The notes below the pieces were generated by a model. That model made no database searches and had not been told where the DNA came from. It saw only the letters and a program-made list of their open reading frames with translations. Shown here piece after piece: positions 52,266 to 62,099 of a DNA stretch of 64,000 nucleotides (position 1 is the first letter of the stretch; every line of letters starts with the position of its first letter). This DNA comes from DATFWC01 sp963777755 (GTDB taxonomy: Bacteria > Pseudomonadota > Alphaproteobacteria > Rhizobiales > Xanthobacteraceae). The stretch covers positions 246,039 through 310,038 of the forward strand of contig CAVZSC010000005.1 in assembly GCA_963777755.1 (NCBI GenBank), written 5' to 3'. The translations under genes were made by a program, and so were the position numbers.

Positions 52266-53501
52266 GTGAGATATCCATCCGTCCGCACCCGTCTGTTCAT
52301 CGGCGCTGTTGCCGTTTCGATCCTGCTCGCCGAGCTCGCCATTTTGATCGCCGCGCCGCGCGCGCCCGCCGAGGCTGGCGATCCGCCGGCCCAAGCCACG
52401 CAGGCCGTGCCGGCGCCGGGCACGCCGGTTTCGGTCGCGCTCGTGGAGCAGCGCGACATCGTCTTGTGGGACGAGTTCTCCGGCCGCCTCGAAGCGGTCG
52501 AGCGCGTGGAGGTCCGCTCGCGCGTCGCCGGCTCCGTGCAGGCCGTGCACTTCCGCGAGGGCGCGCTGGTGAACGAGGGCGACCTGCTGGTCACCATCGA
52601 CCCTGAGCCCTACGCCGCCGAAGCCGAGCGTCTCGAGGCGCAGGTTGCGGCCGCCGATGCGCGCGTGCTGCTTACCCGCAACGAGGTCGAGCGCGGCCAG
52701 CAGCTGATCGCCTCGCGCACCGTCTCGCAGCGCGAGCTCGACCAGCGCGTCAACGCGCTGCGCGAAGCCGAGGCAAACCTGCGCGCCGCCCAGGCGGCGC
52801 TGCAGGCGGCTCGGCTCAATCTCGGCTACACCGAGGTGCGCGCCCCGGTCGCCGGCCGCGTCGGCAAGGCGGAGATCACCGTCGGCAACCTCGTGGCCGC
52901 CGGCCCTGGCGCTCCAGTTCTCACCACGCTGGTGTCGGTCGATCCGATCTACGCGAGCTTCAATGCCGACGAGGAGGTGGTGACGCGCGCGCTTGCGGCG
53001 GTCGGCGGCTCGGCCGCCCGCACCGGGATCGAACGGATCCCCGTTCAGATGAGCACGGCGACCAGCAACGGCGAGCCGTTCCGCGGCCAGCTCCAGTTGA
53101 TCGACAACCAGGTCGACGCCCGCTCCGGCACGGTGCGCGTGCGCGCCGTTTTCGCCAACGCCGACGGCCTGCTGATGCCGGGGCAGTTCGCCAGGCTGCG
53201 CATGGGTCGCGCCAAGCCCGAGCCGGCGCTGATGGTGAACGAGCGCGCGATCGGCACCGACCAGAACAAGAAATTCGTGATGGTGGTCGAGGGCGATAGC
53301 AAGGCGGCCTATCGCGAAGTGACGCTGGGCGCGGCCGTGGACAACCTCCGCGTGGTGACGAGCGGCCTCGAGGGCGGCGAGCGCATCGTCGTCAGCGGGC
53401 TGCAGCGGGTCCGCCCCGGCGCGCTGCTCGCGCCGCAACTGGTCAGCATGGATCCCGCCGTGGGCAAGCGCGCGCAGGCCTCATCGGCGCACGTTCGATA
53501 A
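52266..53501 (+). CDS. RND efflux periplasmic adaptor (membrane fusion protein)
   Basis: This 411-residue adaptor has an N-terminal anchor (RLFIGAVAVSILLAELAILI). The biotinyl-lipoyl halves are in LEAVERVEVRSRVAGSVQAV and YTEVRAPVAGRVGKAEITVG, with a coiled hairpin between them (LEAQVAAADARVLLTRNEVE, VSQRELDQRVNALREAEANL). Beta-barrel and membrane-proximal domains follow, with GLEGGERIVVSGLQRVRPGA near the end. It is of the AcrA/MexE type and bridges the inner-membrane pump to an outer-membrane channel. It is followed 56 bases later by the RND pump gene. No TolC-like gene is present in the window. Confidence 0.9.
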   Translation: MRYPSVRTRLFIGAVAVSILLAELAILIAAPRAPAEAGDPPAQATQAVPAPGTPVSVALVEQRDIVLWDEFSGRLEAVERVEVRSRVAGSVQAVHFREGALVNEGDLLVTIDPEPYAAEAERLEAQVAAADARVLLTRNEVERGQQLIASRTVSQRELDQRVNALREAEANLRAAQAALQAARLNLGYTEVRAPVAGRVGKAEITVGNLVAAGPGAPVLTTLVSVDPIYASFNADEEVVTRALAAVGGSAARTGIERIPVQMSTATSNGEPFRGQLQLIDNQVDARSGTVRVRAVFANADGLLMPGQFARLRMGRAKPEPALMVNERAIGTDQNKKFVMVVEGDSKAAYREVTLGAAVDNLRVVTSGLEGGERIVVSGLQRVRPGALLAPQLVSMDPAVGKRAQASSAHVR

Positions 53502-53557
53502 TCGGCTCGTCAACCCGCCGACTGACCGTCTCAGCCTCACCAGAGGGGGAGCACGCC

Positions 53558-56500
53558 ATGAATCTGTCCAAGTTCTTCATCGATCGCCCGATCTTTGCCG
53601 GCGTGCTGTCGGTGCTGATCTTCATGGCGGGGCTGCTGGCGCTGCGCGTGATGCCGATCTCCGAGTATCCGGAGGTGGTGCCCCCGTCGGTGGTCGTGCG
53701 CGCCCAGTATCCGGGCGCCAACCCGAAGGTCATCGCCGAGACGGTGGCGACCCCGATCGAGGAGCAGATCAACGGGGTGGAGGGCATGCTCTATATGAGC
53801 AGCCAGGCCACCACCGACGGGCTGATGACGCTCACCGTCACCTTCAGGCTCGGTACCGATCCCGACAAGGCGCAGCAACTCGTGCAGAACCGTGTCGCAC
53901 AGGCCGAGCCCCGCCTGCCCGAGGAAACAAGGCGGCTCGGCGTCACCACCACCAAGCGGTCGCCCGACCTGACCATGGTGGTGCACCTGCTTTCCCCAAA
54001 CGACCGCTACGACATGACCTATCTGCGCAATTACGCGGTGCTGCACGTGAAGGACCGGCTCGCGCGCATCGACGGCGTCGGTCAGGTCGAGCTGTTCGGC
54101 TCGGGCGATTACTCGATGCGGGTGTGGCTCGACCCGCAGAAGGTCGCCGAGCGCGGGCTCTCCGCGAGCGACATCGTGCGCGAGATCAGGGCGCAGAACA
54201 TCCAGGCCGCCGCCGGCTTCGTCGGCGCCTCGCCGAGCCTGCCCGGCATCGACCTGCAGCTTCCCATCAATGCCCAGGGGCGGCTGCAGAGCGAGGAGGA
54301 GTTCGGCGAGATCGTCGTCAAGAGCGGAGCCAACGGCGAGGTCACGCGGCTGCGCGACGTGGCGCGCATCGAGCTCGGCGCCGCCGAGTACGCGCTGCGC
54401 TCGCTGCTCGACAACAAGTCGGCCGTGGCGATCCCGATCTTCCAGGCGCCGGACTCGAACGCGATCCAGATCTCCGACAACGTGCGCGCCGTCATGGCCG
54501 AGCTCAAGAAGACCATGCCGGAGGGCGTCGACTATTCGATCGTCTACGACCCGACCCAGTTCGTGCGCGCCTCGATCGAGGCGGTTGTGCACACGCTGCT
54601 CGAGGCGGTCGCACTGGTCGTGCTGGTGGTGATCCTGTTCCTGCAGACGTGGCGTGCTTCGATCATCCCGCTGCTGGCGGTGCCGATCTCCATCATCGGC
54701 ACCTTCTCGGTGATGTACGTGCTCGGTTTCTCGATCAATGCGCTGAGCCTGTTCGGCCTGGTGCTGGCGATCGGCATCGTGGTGGACGACGCCATCGTCG
54801 TGGTGGAGAACGTCGAGCGCAACATCGAGGCGGGGCTCGCGCCACGCGAGGCGACCTATCGGGCGATGCGCGAAGTGTCCGGCCCGATCATCGCCATCGC
54901 GGCGCTGCTGATCGCGGTGTTCGTGCCGCTCGCCTTCATCAGCGGGCTGACCGGCCAGTTCTATCGCCAGTTCGCGCTCACCATCGCGATCTCGACCGTC
55001 ATCTCGGCGATCAACTCGCTTACGCTGTCGCCGGCGCTCTCGGCGCTGCTGCTCAAGGCGCATGGCGCGCCGAAGGACGCACTGAGCCGGGCGATGGACC
55101 GGACGCTCGGCTGGTTCTTCCGCGGCTTCAACCGCGCCTTCGCGTTCGGCTCGCGCGCCTACGGCAGCGGGGTGAGGGCGTCATCGGCCACAAGGCGCTG
55201 ATGATGGGGATATATCTGGTGCTGATCGGCGTTACCTTCGGGATGTTCCGGGCGGTGCCGCCCGGGTTCGTGCCTGGCCAGGACAAGCAGTACCTGGTCG
55301 GCTTCGCGCAGCTGCCCGACGGCGCCACCCTCGACCGCACCGAGGAGGTGATCCGCCGCATGAGCGAGATCGCGCTCAAGCAGCCGGGCGTCGACGCCGC
55401 GATCGCCTTCCCGGGCCTGTCGATCAACGGCTTCACCAACAGCACCAATTCCGGGATCGTGTTCGCAAGGCTCACGCCATTCGACCAGCGCCGTACGCCC
55501 GAGCTCTCCGGCAACGCCATCGCCAAGCAGCTCAACGGCAAGTTCGCCACCATCAAGGAGGCCTTCATCGCGATCTTCCCGCCGCCCCCGGTGCAGGGGC
55601 TCGGCACGATCGGCGGGTTCAAGCTGCAGATCGAGGATCGCGCCGGCCTCGGCTACGAGGCGCTCGACGAGGCGACCAAGGCGTTCATGGCGAAGGCCGC
55701 GAAGGCGCCCGAGCTGGCCGGCCTGTTCACCAGCTACCAGGTCAACGTGCCGCAGCTCTACGCCGACGTCGACCGCACCAAGGCGCGCCAGCTCGGCGTC
55801 GCGGTGACCGACGTGTTCGAGACCATGCAGATCTATCTCGGCTCGCTCTACGTCAACGACTTCAACAAGTTCGGCCGCACCTACACGGTGCGGGTGCAGG
55901 CCGACGCGCAGTATCGCGCCCGCGCCGACGACGTCGGGCAGCTCAAGGTGCGCTCGGGCTCGGGCGAGATGATTCCGCTGTCGGCGCTGTTGCGCGTGAA
56001 GTCGAGCGCCGGCCCGGAGCGCGCCATGCGCTACAACGGCTTCCTCTCCTCCGACATCAACGGCGGCGCCGCGCCCGGCTACTCCTCCGGCGAGGCGCAG
56101 GCCGCGGTCGAGCGCATCGCCGCCGAGACGCTGCCGCAGGGCTTCGAGTTCGAGTGGACCGAGCTCACCTACCAGGAGATCCTCGCCGGCAACTCGGGCC
56201 TGTGGGTGTTCCCGCTCGCCGTGCTGCTGGTGTTCCTGGTGCTGGCTGCGCTGTACGAGAGCCTGGTTCTGCCGCTCTCGATCATCCTGATCGTGCCCAT
56301 GAGCCTGCTCGCCGCCATGTTCGGCGTATGGGTCACCGACGGCGACAACAACATCTTCACCCAGATCGGGCTGATCGTGCTGGTCGGCCTGTCGGCCAAG
56401 AACGCCATCCTGATCGTCGAGTTCGCGCGCGAGCTCGAGTTCGCCGGCAACGCGCCGTGGCAGGCCGCCGTCGAGGCGAGCCGCCTGCGGCTGCGGCCGA

Positions 56501-56820
56501 TCCTGATGACGTCGCTCGCCTTCATCATGGGCGTGCTGCCGCTCGCGACCGCGACCGGCGCCGGCGCCGAGATGCGCCAGGCGATGGGCATCGCGGTGTT
56601 CGCCGGCATGATCGGCGTGACCGCGTTCGGCATCTTCCTCACGCCGGTGTTCTACGTGCTGCTGCGTGGCCTGACCGGCAACCGCCCGCTCAAGCTGCAC
56701 GGCGAGGTACCGCATCTCGAGGCGTTCGCCGGAACGGAGCACGACACGGCAGGCACCGACGCCGTTCTGTCGCGGTCTTCCCGAGCTGCGAAGAAAGCCG
56801 ACGTTGAGGTGACGAGCTAG
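53558..56820 (+). pseudogene. RND multidrug efflux pump (AcrB/MexF-type, HAE1) with one frameshift
   Basis: Two frames together give a full-length HAE1 pump of about 1,087 residues. The first (53558 on) has the start FFIDRPIFAGVLSVLIFMAG, the pore region FRLGTDPDKAQQLVQNRVAQ, and TM4 with IGIVVDDAIVVVENVERN carrying the proton-relay Asp pair. It runs to about 55170 and would stop at 55201. The remainder continues in the frame that reads GVIGHKALMMGIYLVLIGVT and on through the C-terminal half (SSGEAQAAVERIAAETLPQG, IGLIVLVGLSAKNAILIVEF). One base is missing near GGGGTGAG (55171-55174). The pump would be non-functional as read; one-base sequencing error is the alternative. Confidence 0.82.
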
Positions 56821-57230
56821 GCAGGTCGCGGTTGCAAGGCCGCATCGCAATTCGGCGCCTCGTGCTCGCGACCGGACGGAAGGGTAACGAGCTTTCGGTC
56901 CGACGCACGCCTTGCGCACCCATTCGGGGATTGACCACCCGGTCGATGCTTCGATGCTCGTCCAAGCGTCCACGTCGAGTTCCTTGCTCCCTGGATGCGA
57001 AACCACGTCACTCGATCTAGCGGAAATACTCGAGTGGACCGGGAACGCGCCAACCTTAACGACGACCGATAAAGCTCTGGCCAGAGCAGAGTTCTCCACG
57101 CGGCGCAGCAAACCAGTCACATTTCACTGACGTCATTGACACCGTCCGTCCCCGCCGAGTACAATTCACAGGTGTAGCGCCCTTCGGATGCCGCCGTCCA
57201 TGACGGTGACCAGGAACAAGGGACGGATCG
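56821..57230 (+). other. 410 bases without a convincing gene
   Basis: No open frame here has a ribosome binding site together with good composition. The stretch 57150-57230 ends in GGAACAAGGGACGGATCG just upstream of the DUF4331 gene and probably holds its promoter and leader. I see no terminator-like hairpin with a T-run after the RND gene. Confidence 0.4.
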
Positions 57231-58796
57231 ATGGCCGACCATAATGATCCGAACGCCGTCAATTCGATCTTCTCCGACATCGACGTCAGCGCGGCCGATC
57301 TGTACGACATCTTCGGCTTTCCCAGCGGTGACGTTGCGGGGGGCGAAAAGGTGATCATTGCTCTCACGTTCGCCGCCGTTCCGCAGGCCGGCATCCTCGA
57401 CCCCGATATCCTGTACCGGATCCGGATCGCCCCCGACGAGCGGGTGAAGCGGCCGGCGAAGGAAGATCACAACCTGGGCGGGTTGCTGAAATATTTCGAC
57501 GGCCTGAAGGATAAGTATCTCAGCACGTTGAGAGCCTCGGAAGTGCGGGTGACGGTCGACGAGAGAAACCGCGCGCACATCCGCTTCGTCAACTTTTCCG
57601 GCGGAAGCTTTTCGCAAGTCATCGACACCAACAGCAATGTGACGCTGCAATCGCCCGGCGGCCATGCCATCAAGGCCTATGTGGGCGGACGCGACGACGC
57701 GTTCTTCAACGATCTTCCCGGCTTCTTCCGCTCGATCAACTACGCGCCGCAGTTCTATCACGTGCCGCACACGATGATCGAGGCGCGCGAGCTGCCGATC
57801 CCGAAGACCTTCCTCGAGCTCGAAGGCAACGACCTGTTCAATTTCAATCCCGCGATTCCTGAGCACGGGCGCGGGGTGAAGCTCGACCTGCCGCCGGGCC
57901 CATGGACGTGGACCGGCACCCGGTTCAAGAAGGACCAGAATGGCAATTACCGCTTCGTGTACTCCGGCGAAGACGCGCAGGCCGGCAGGAATGTGAACGC
58001 GATCATTCTGGAAATTCCGCTCGCCTTTATCACCGACTCGCCGAACCAGCATCGGATCGTCAACACCTGGGGTGAGAGCTGGGTGCGCAAAGCCGCCAAC
58101 AAGGTCGAGACGATCCCCGACGATCCGTTCTGGCTGGAGCATCCGCACGCGCTGATCGATGCGATCAGGCTCGATGACGAGCTCAAGCAATACAAGCTGG
58201 TGGATACCGACGGTCAGGCGTTCGCCGACGCTGCCCTGAGCGAGCGCGAGGACAACCGGCAGATGGGTGCCAACAATTTCTGGCTGGCACCGCACTTCAT
58301 CAAGCGACTGGCGCATCTCGGCTGGGGATTCGGGCCTTCGATCTCGGCGCTCGGCCTCAAATGTGCGTTCGACCATGAAAATTCACCGGTGTCGGTGCAC
58401 AAGGTCTACAGCTCCGTCGCCGCGGCTTTCCCCAAAGTCACAAAGACCTTGTTTCAGGAGATGCGGATGCCGGACGAGTCCTGGAACCCGAAGGGGCTCG
58501 ACATCTCCCTGCGCCGTCCCGTCGAAATCTTCATCCCCAACGTGAACTCGATCGACATGGACACGACTGGCACCTGGCCGTTCGGCCGGCGGCTGGAGGA
58601 CCAGGTGGCGACCCGCTTCCTTTCGGTGTTTCTCGACATGGAGGCCGAGCTGAACGGAAAGAAGTATCACATCGAGATGCTGAACGATCAGGCGATGTGG
58701 GATGCGGCGCCGATCGAGCCGAAGACGCCGCCCAATCCGCTGAAGAACGACAAGGCTTTCCTGGATCAGTTTCCCTATCTGGCGGAACCGTGGTGA
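57231..58796 (+). CDS. DUF4331 family protein
   Basis: This 521-residue protein begins with ADHNDPNAVNSIFSDIDVSA followed by DLYDIFGFPS, the start of the DUF4331 domain. Later parts include NVNAIILEIPLAFITDSPNQ, VNTWGESWVRKAANKVET and the C-terminal FLDQFPYLAEPW typical of the family's end. DUF4331 proteins are beta-rich, often exported, of unknown function, and usually followed by a TPR-protein gene, as here. This copy has no obvious signal peptide. AAGGGACGGATCG precedes the ATG. Confidence 0.85.
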   Translation: MADHNDPNAVNSIFSDIDVSAADLYDIFGFPSGDVAGGEKVIIALTFAAVPQAGILDPDILYRIRIAPDERVKRPAKEDHNLGGLLKYFDGLKDKYLSTLRASEVRVTVDERNRAHIRFVNFSGGSFSQVIDTNSNVTLQSPGGHAIKAYVGGRDDAFFNDLPGFFRSINYAPQFYHVPHTMIEARELPIPKTFLELEGNDLFNFNPAIPEHGRGVKLDLPPGPWTWTGTRFKKDQNGNYRFVYSGEDAQAGRNVNAIILEIPLAFITDSPNQHRIVNTWGESWVRKAANKVETIPDDPFWLEHPHALIDAIRLDDELKQYKLVDTDGQAFADAALSEREDNRQMGANNFWLAPHFIKRLAHLGWGFGPSISALGLKCAFDHENSPVSVHKVYSSVAAAFPKVTKTLFQEMRMPDESWNPKGLDISLRRPVEIFIPNVNSIDMDTTGTWPFGRRLEDQVATRFLSVFLDMEAELNGKKYHIEMLNDQAMWDAAPIEPKTPPNPLKNDKAFLDQFPYLAEPW

Positions 58797-58954
58797 TGCG
58801 AAGACGGCTCGCAAATGCCAGCGAGCGGATTCATCATCATGGCATCTGTTCCGCCGTGCCGCGGCGACCGATCGCCCAGCGGCCGTGAACAGCGATCATG
58901 CAGGCGCTCGACCTAGATGCCGGGATCCGCGCGAAGCAGCGATCCGAGGAATGC

Positions 58955-60133
58955 ATGTCGGATTCGACCGACTATGCGATCGATCTGCAGCGGATCGAAC
59001 GAACCGTGGCAGATCTACGGGACAGCGCGTTCGTTCCGCCCACCGACACCGGCAGGTTGATCGCCTATGTCCATGGCGTCTATCAGCGCGCGCTGCTCAC
59101 CGGAGACCTGGCCGAGCTGGAGCTTTCCGACTCCCTGATATCGGACGCCATCGCGCACGTGCGCTGTCCTGACGACCTCTACTTTCTCAAGGCGAAGGTG
59201 GCCTTTGCGCTGCATCGTCTCCCCGACGTCAGGAGCAACCTTCGCGCCGCGCTGTCGCTTCTCGCAAGCGTCCAGGCCCGCGCCGTGCTGGCCGACCTGG
59301 ATTTCCAGGAAGGCCGGTACCAGCAGGCGAAAGGACAATACGAGAGGCTCATCGAGGAGAACCGAACCTGGGACAACCTGGCTCGCCTGGCAAATTTTTG
59401 CGCCAGGATGGGAGATCCGACTCGCGCCGATGAGCTCTATGCAGAGGCGGAGGACGAGTTGACCGTCAAGGAGATGCGGTCGTACGCGTGGTTGGAGCTG
59501 CAACGGGGCGTATTGGACCTGGCCCATGGCCGCCATGACGAAGCCCACGCGCACTATGCCCGGGCCGCTCGCGCCTACACCGGCTATTGGCTGGTCGCCG
59601 AGCATGGGGCGGAGCTGCTGGCGGCCCAGAGCGACTTCGAGCAGGCAGCCGAACAGTACGAGCGGGTGGTCGCACAAGTGCCGCGCCCCGAGCTGTATCA
59701 GGCGCTCGGCGAGCTGTACGCTCTCATGGACCGGCGCGGCCGCGCCCGATCATGGCAGGTGCGGGCACGCGCCGGCTACATTGAGTTGGTGCGACGCGGA
59801 GGCGTTCACTACTATCACCACCTCACTGCGTTCTACGCCGACGTCCTGGACGACCCCGCCGAGGCGGTCGCCTGGGCGCGCAAGGACATCGCGCTGCGGG
59901 ACAACTTCTCGACCCAGGCCGCGCTGGCCTGGGCGCTGTATCGGAACGGACAGACCGCCGAGGCGCTGGAATGGATCCAGCAGGCGCTCTCGTCGGGCGC
60001 CCGGGACGCGCATCTGTTTTCCCAGGCGGCCGCAATCTGGCAAGCCGCCGGAGAGCCCGAGACCGGCGCCCGCTACCTGGCGATGGCGCGTGCCATCAAT
60101 CCCCATTACGCGGGCTTTCACGTGCATCGGTGA
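58955..60133 (+). CDS. TPR-repeat protein paired with DUF4331
   Basis: This 392-residue protein consists mainly of tetratricopeptide repeats: FLKAKVAFALHRLPDVRSNL, LADLDFQEGRYQQAKGQYER, ANFCARMGDPTRADELYAEA, YQALGELYALMDRRGRARSW and LAWALYRNGQTAEALEWIQQ. No signal peptide is evident. GAGGAATGC lies just before the ATG at 58955; an ATG at 58898 would add 19 residues. It probably shares a transcript with the DUF4331 gene 158 bases upstream and may scaffold that protein. It is convergent with the peptide genes that follow on the minus strand. Confidence 0.85.
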   Translation: MSDSTDYAIDLQRIERTVADLRDSAFVPPTDTGRLIAYVHGVYQRALLTGDLAELELSDSLISDAIAHVRCPDDLYFLKAKVAFALHRLPDVRSNLRAALSLLASVQARAVLADLDFQEGRYQQAKGQYERLIEENRTWDNLARLANFCARMGDPTRADELYAEAEDELTVKEMRSYAWLELQRGVLDLAHGRHDEAHAHYARAARAYTGYWLVAEHGAELLAAQSDFEQAAEQYERVVAQVPRPELYQALGELYALMDRRGRARSWQVRARAGYIELVRRGGVHYYHHLTAFYADVLDDPAEAVAWARKDIALRDNFSTQAALAWALYRNGQTAEALEWIQQALSSGARDAHLFSQAAAIWQAAGEPETGARYLAMARAINPHYAGFHVHR

Positions 60134-60135
60134 AC

Positions 60136-60157
60136 GCCGAGCGGCTTGCTTTTTTTT
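60136..60157 (+). terminator. Possible terminator of the DUF4331-TPR transcript
   Basis: A short stem (GCCGAGCGGC) is followed by TTGC and a run of eight T (60150-60157), just after the TPR gene's stop. The stem is weak (3 to 4 pairs), so the T-run is the main evidence. Confidence 0.35.
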
Positions 60158-60206
60158 ACAGGTGAACCCGTTCGTTTGTCGGACGAGGGAAGCCACATCC
60201 TCATCC

Positions 60207-60395
60207 TCAATGACTCCGCTTGCCGGTGGGAAGGCCCGAGGCGGGGTCGCGCGGGCTAATAATCATGGCGCCCCATATGTCCCGCCCGAGATCGATGACC
60301 ACGTCCGCAATCGAGCCGCCACTCACGTCTTCGAGCTCGGCATCGTCGAGGATGTGGATCTCAGCCTGATTCTCGATGGTGGCGTTGAACGTCAT
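60207..60395 (-). CDS. Precursor-like peptide A with double-glycine leader
   Basis: The frame encodes 62 residues. AGGAGAAGGTCA directly before the ATG is a near-perfect ribosome binding site. The first 27 residues (NATIENQAEIHILDDAELED, then VSGG) fit a double-glycine leader of the bacteriocin/RiPP type (acidic helix, Leu and Val at -8 and -4, GG at the end). The core, SIADVVIDLGRDIWGAMIIS followed by PRDPASGLPTGKRSH, has 35 residues with a hydrophobic first half and a basic tail, and no Cys. Such leaders direct cleavage and export by C39-peptidase ABC transporters, but none is visible nearby. An 8-bp hairpin lies just upstream (60422-60443). Confidence 0.6.
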   Translation of the reverse strand: MTFNATIENQAEIHILDDAELEDVSGGSIADVVIDLGRDIWGAMIISPRDPASGLPTGKRSH

Positions 60396-60421
60396 TGACC
60401 TTCTCCTGGGCGTTGCCGGTG

Positions 60422-60443
60422 CCGGCCACGCGAAGGTGGCCGG
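60422..60443. repeat. Perfect 8-bp hairpin upstream of peptide A
   Basis: CCGGCCAC (60422-60429) pairs perfectly with GTGGCCGG (60436-60443) around a GCGAAG loop. It lies 27-48 bases upstream of the ATG of peptide A (minus strand) and has no T-run, so it is likelier an RNA leader structure or processing site than a terminator. Confidence 0.5.
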
Positions 60444-60565
60444 GATCTGGCTGGGAGAGGGCATCAAGGTGCGTGCGAGACACGCCCGCCGGCTACGATC
60501 AGCCTTTAGTCGGCTGCCGGTGTGAGTCCAGCGCTGCCAAGAGCGCCCTCTCCGATCGCGCGAAC

Positions 60566-60733
60566 TTAGTCCGACATGTCTTGCGCGAACCTCACCGCAC
60601 CATAACCGGCGAAAAAGCCCGTGCCAAAGGCCGCAACACCCACCAACAGGAACAGAAAGCCGCCATTGACGGCATCAAGTTCCTCATCGGTGATGAGACG
60701 AACCTCCGGCGCAGCATGCTCGATAGTGTTCAT
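60566..60733 (-). CDS. Precursor-like peptide B with double-glycine leader
   Basis: The frame encodes 55 residues, with GGGAG about 10 bases before the ATG. The leader NTIEHAAPEVRLITDEELDA followed by VNGG has the classic EEL..V.GG pattern (cleavage after residue 25). The core FLFLLVGVAAFGTGFFAGYG followed by AVRFAQDMSD is a hydrophobic Gly/Phe-rich helix with two GxxxG-like steps, as in class II bacteriocins that insert in membranes. It has no Cys. It lies 170 bases upstream of peptide A on the same strand; both could be transcribed together. No immunity protein is recognised. Confidence 0.65.
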   Translation of the reverse strand: MNTIEHAAPEVRLITDEELDAVNGGFLFLLVGVAAFGTGFFAGYGAVRFAQDMSD

Positions 60734-61247
60734 AGTTATGTCTCCCAGTTTCTGCCTACCACGCGCCGTCCGTCGACCTGGCGATCCTCTCGGTTCAACT
60801 CGCGCTCACTTTTGTTTTACCTACCGCCTCGGGCCGACCGGATCACGGGCGCAAGCACGGCAAGCCGGGGGCGAGAATTCTGGGCGGTGCCAAGCCAGCC
60901 GATCTCCGGTCAAGCAGCCGGTCTCCGGTCGAGCAGCCGGTCAGGTTCGAGCGCGCCTCAATCTCAAGACGGCCCGGGCGAATCGGCCTGGACATCCCGC
61001 CGACGCTGCACGCCCGTGCCGACAAGGTGATCGAATGAAGCGGTGCACGTCACGCCGCTGACGCAGCCGGTGCTTCCCGCTCGCCTGCTTCCGCGCGTGC
61101 CGGTGCGGCATCACCCATCGCGTTCATCATCGCCGGCAGGCTCAGGCTGGGCAAACTCATCAGACCGGGGCCAAGCGAGTCGGATTTGTCCGCGCTCGCG
61201 CCGCTTCGTCGTGGTGACGCCCTGACGATCCCGACCGGCCCAGCAGA
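60734..61247 (-). other. 514 bases without a gene, with a short tandem repeat
   Basis: No convincing gene on either strand. The stretch contains the 19-base tandem repeat at 60897-60952. The part next to peptide B (60734-60830) is locally richer in T and A and probably carries its promoter. Confidence 0.4.
60897..60952. repeat. Three-copy tandem repeat, about 19 bases per unit
   Basis: Units: AGCCGATCTCCGGTCAAGC (60897-60915), AGCCGGTCTCCGGTCGAGC (60916-60934) and the shorter, diverged AGCCGGTCAGGTTCGAGC (60935-60952). The copies differ by a few bases. They lie in non-coding sequence upstream of peptide B. Confidence 0.75.
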
Positions 61248-61487
61248 TTACCCGAACGAGCGGGTCGCGCGCGTAAACTGGTACACCATGACGGCGAAGA
61301 CGATGATCGCGGCCTGTACCGGCATGTAGAAGCCGAGCGGCAGATCGAGCCCGGGCACCATGAGCGTGTTGAGGGGCTTTATGCTGGTCAGGAGGAACAA
61401 CGCGATCCAGGCTCCGAACAACCCGAGCACAAAGTTCCTGGACCGGAGCCAGTACTCCGACCGGCAGAGTGTCGACAGCGCCAACAT
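61248..61487 (-). CDS. DUF4212-like small membrane protein
   Basis: This 79-residue protein has two transmembrane helices: FVLGLFGAWIALFLLTSIKP and MPVQAAIIVFAVMVYQFTRA. EYWLRSRNFVLGLFGAW and LPLGFYMPVQAAIIVFAVM resemble DUF4212, normally the small subunit encoded before a sodium/solute symporter of the SSS family. No such symporter gene follows here, so it may be an orphan or a different two-helix protein. AAAGG lies about 10 bases before the ATG. It is between the peptide genes B and C on the same strand and might have a role in immunity or export; this is speculation. Confidence 0.5.
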   Translation of the reverse strand: MLALSTLCRSEYWLRSRNFVLGLFGAWIALFLLTSIKPLNTLMVPGLDLPLGFYMPVQAAIIVFAVMVYQFTRATRSFG

Positions 61488-61907
61488 GGACCAGGACCTT
61501 TGTTTTCGGCCTCATCGCCGAACCATTCATGCGATCCATTGGACGCGGCTCAGGACCGAATTGTTCAGGCACTCAACAAGACACGAAAGGCCGTGCTGCC
61601 GTTGAAGCGCGACCGAGCGAGTGAAACAGAATCTCTGCCCGCGGCGCACCACACGGATCCGGCCGACGCCAAGCGACTTGCGTGAGGATTGCTGCGCGGT
61701 TGCGCGTTCGCGCGTTGTTTGTCGAGGTGCTGGATGGCAGCGGCGGGCCGCCCGCCGGAGCTATCTGCAGCGCCCGCTCCCCGCGGTGCCGGCGGCTTCG
61801 ATCGCGGCGGTCGCAGGGCAACAAGGGGGCTGCCCCGGTACCCCCCGTGTCAGGAGGGCACCCACCCTGGCGATGACTTCAGCGGGAGCCTCCTGATCTC
61901 GGGACCG
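61488..61907 (-). other. 420 bases without a convincing gene
   Basis: Short frames exist on both strands but have Arg/Ala/Pro-rich composition typical of antisense or random GC-rich DNA and no ribosome binding site. The segment 61838-61860 has a run of G and C blocks (GGGGGC, CCCCGG, CCCCCC) that could fold. Confidence 0.4.
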
Positions 61908-62099
61908 TCACCACAGGTTGGTGCCGACGCTGACTGCCGTACCGTCACAGCAAGTCGTGACCTTGATGTAGAACAGCCCGAAATTCAGCACAGTGTCGCT
62001 GCACTCGCCGAACTCCCGTGCGCCTGCCACGAGGTCGGTTTCGCCGGCTGAGAGTTCCCGGATCTGCGCGTCTCGTGCCCCGTCCGATACCGTGATCAT
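61908..62099 (-). CDS. Precursor-like peptide C with GA-type leader
   Basis: The frame encodes 63 residues with GGAGGAGACG directly before the ATG. The leader ITVSDGARDAQIRELSAGET followed by DLVAGA fits the EL..E..LV.G(G/A) pattern with GA in place of GG, which C39 peptidases tolerate. The core (REFGECSDTVLNFGLFYIKV, then TTCCDGTAVSVGTNLW) has three Cys and a hydrophobic centre, unlike peptides A and B. Three Cys could allow a disulfide or a thioether modification. It is 420 bases upstream of the DUF4212-like gene on the same strand. Confidence 0.6.
   Translation of the reverse strand: MITVSDGARDAQIRELSAGETDLVAGAREFGECSDTVLNFGLFYIKVTTCCDGTAVSVGTNLW

Noticed and set aside
62040..62060. Third apparent GGCTGAGAG match, on the plus strand opposite peptide C
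   Set aside because: It lies in the coding sequence of peptide C in reverse and lacks the CAGGCG/CGCCTG stem.
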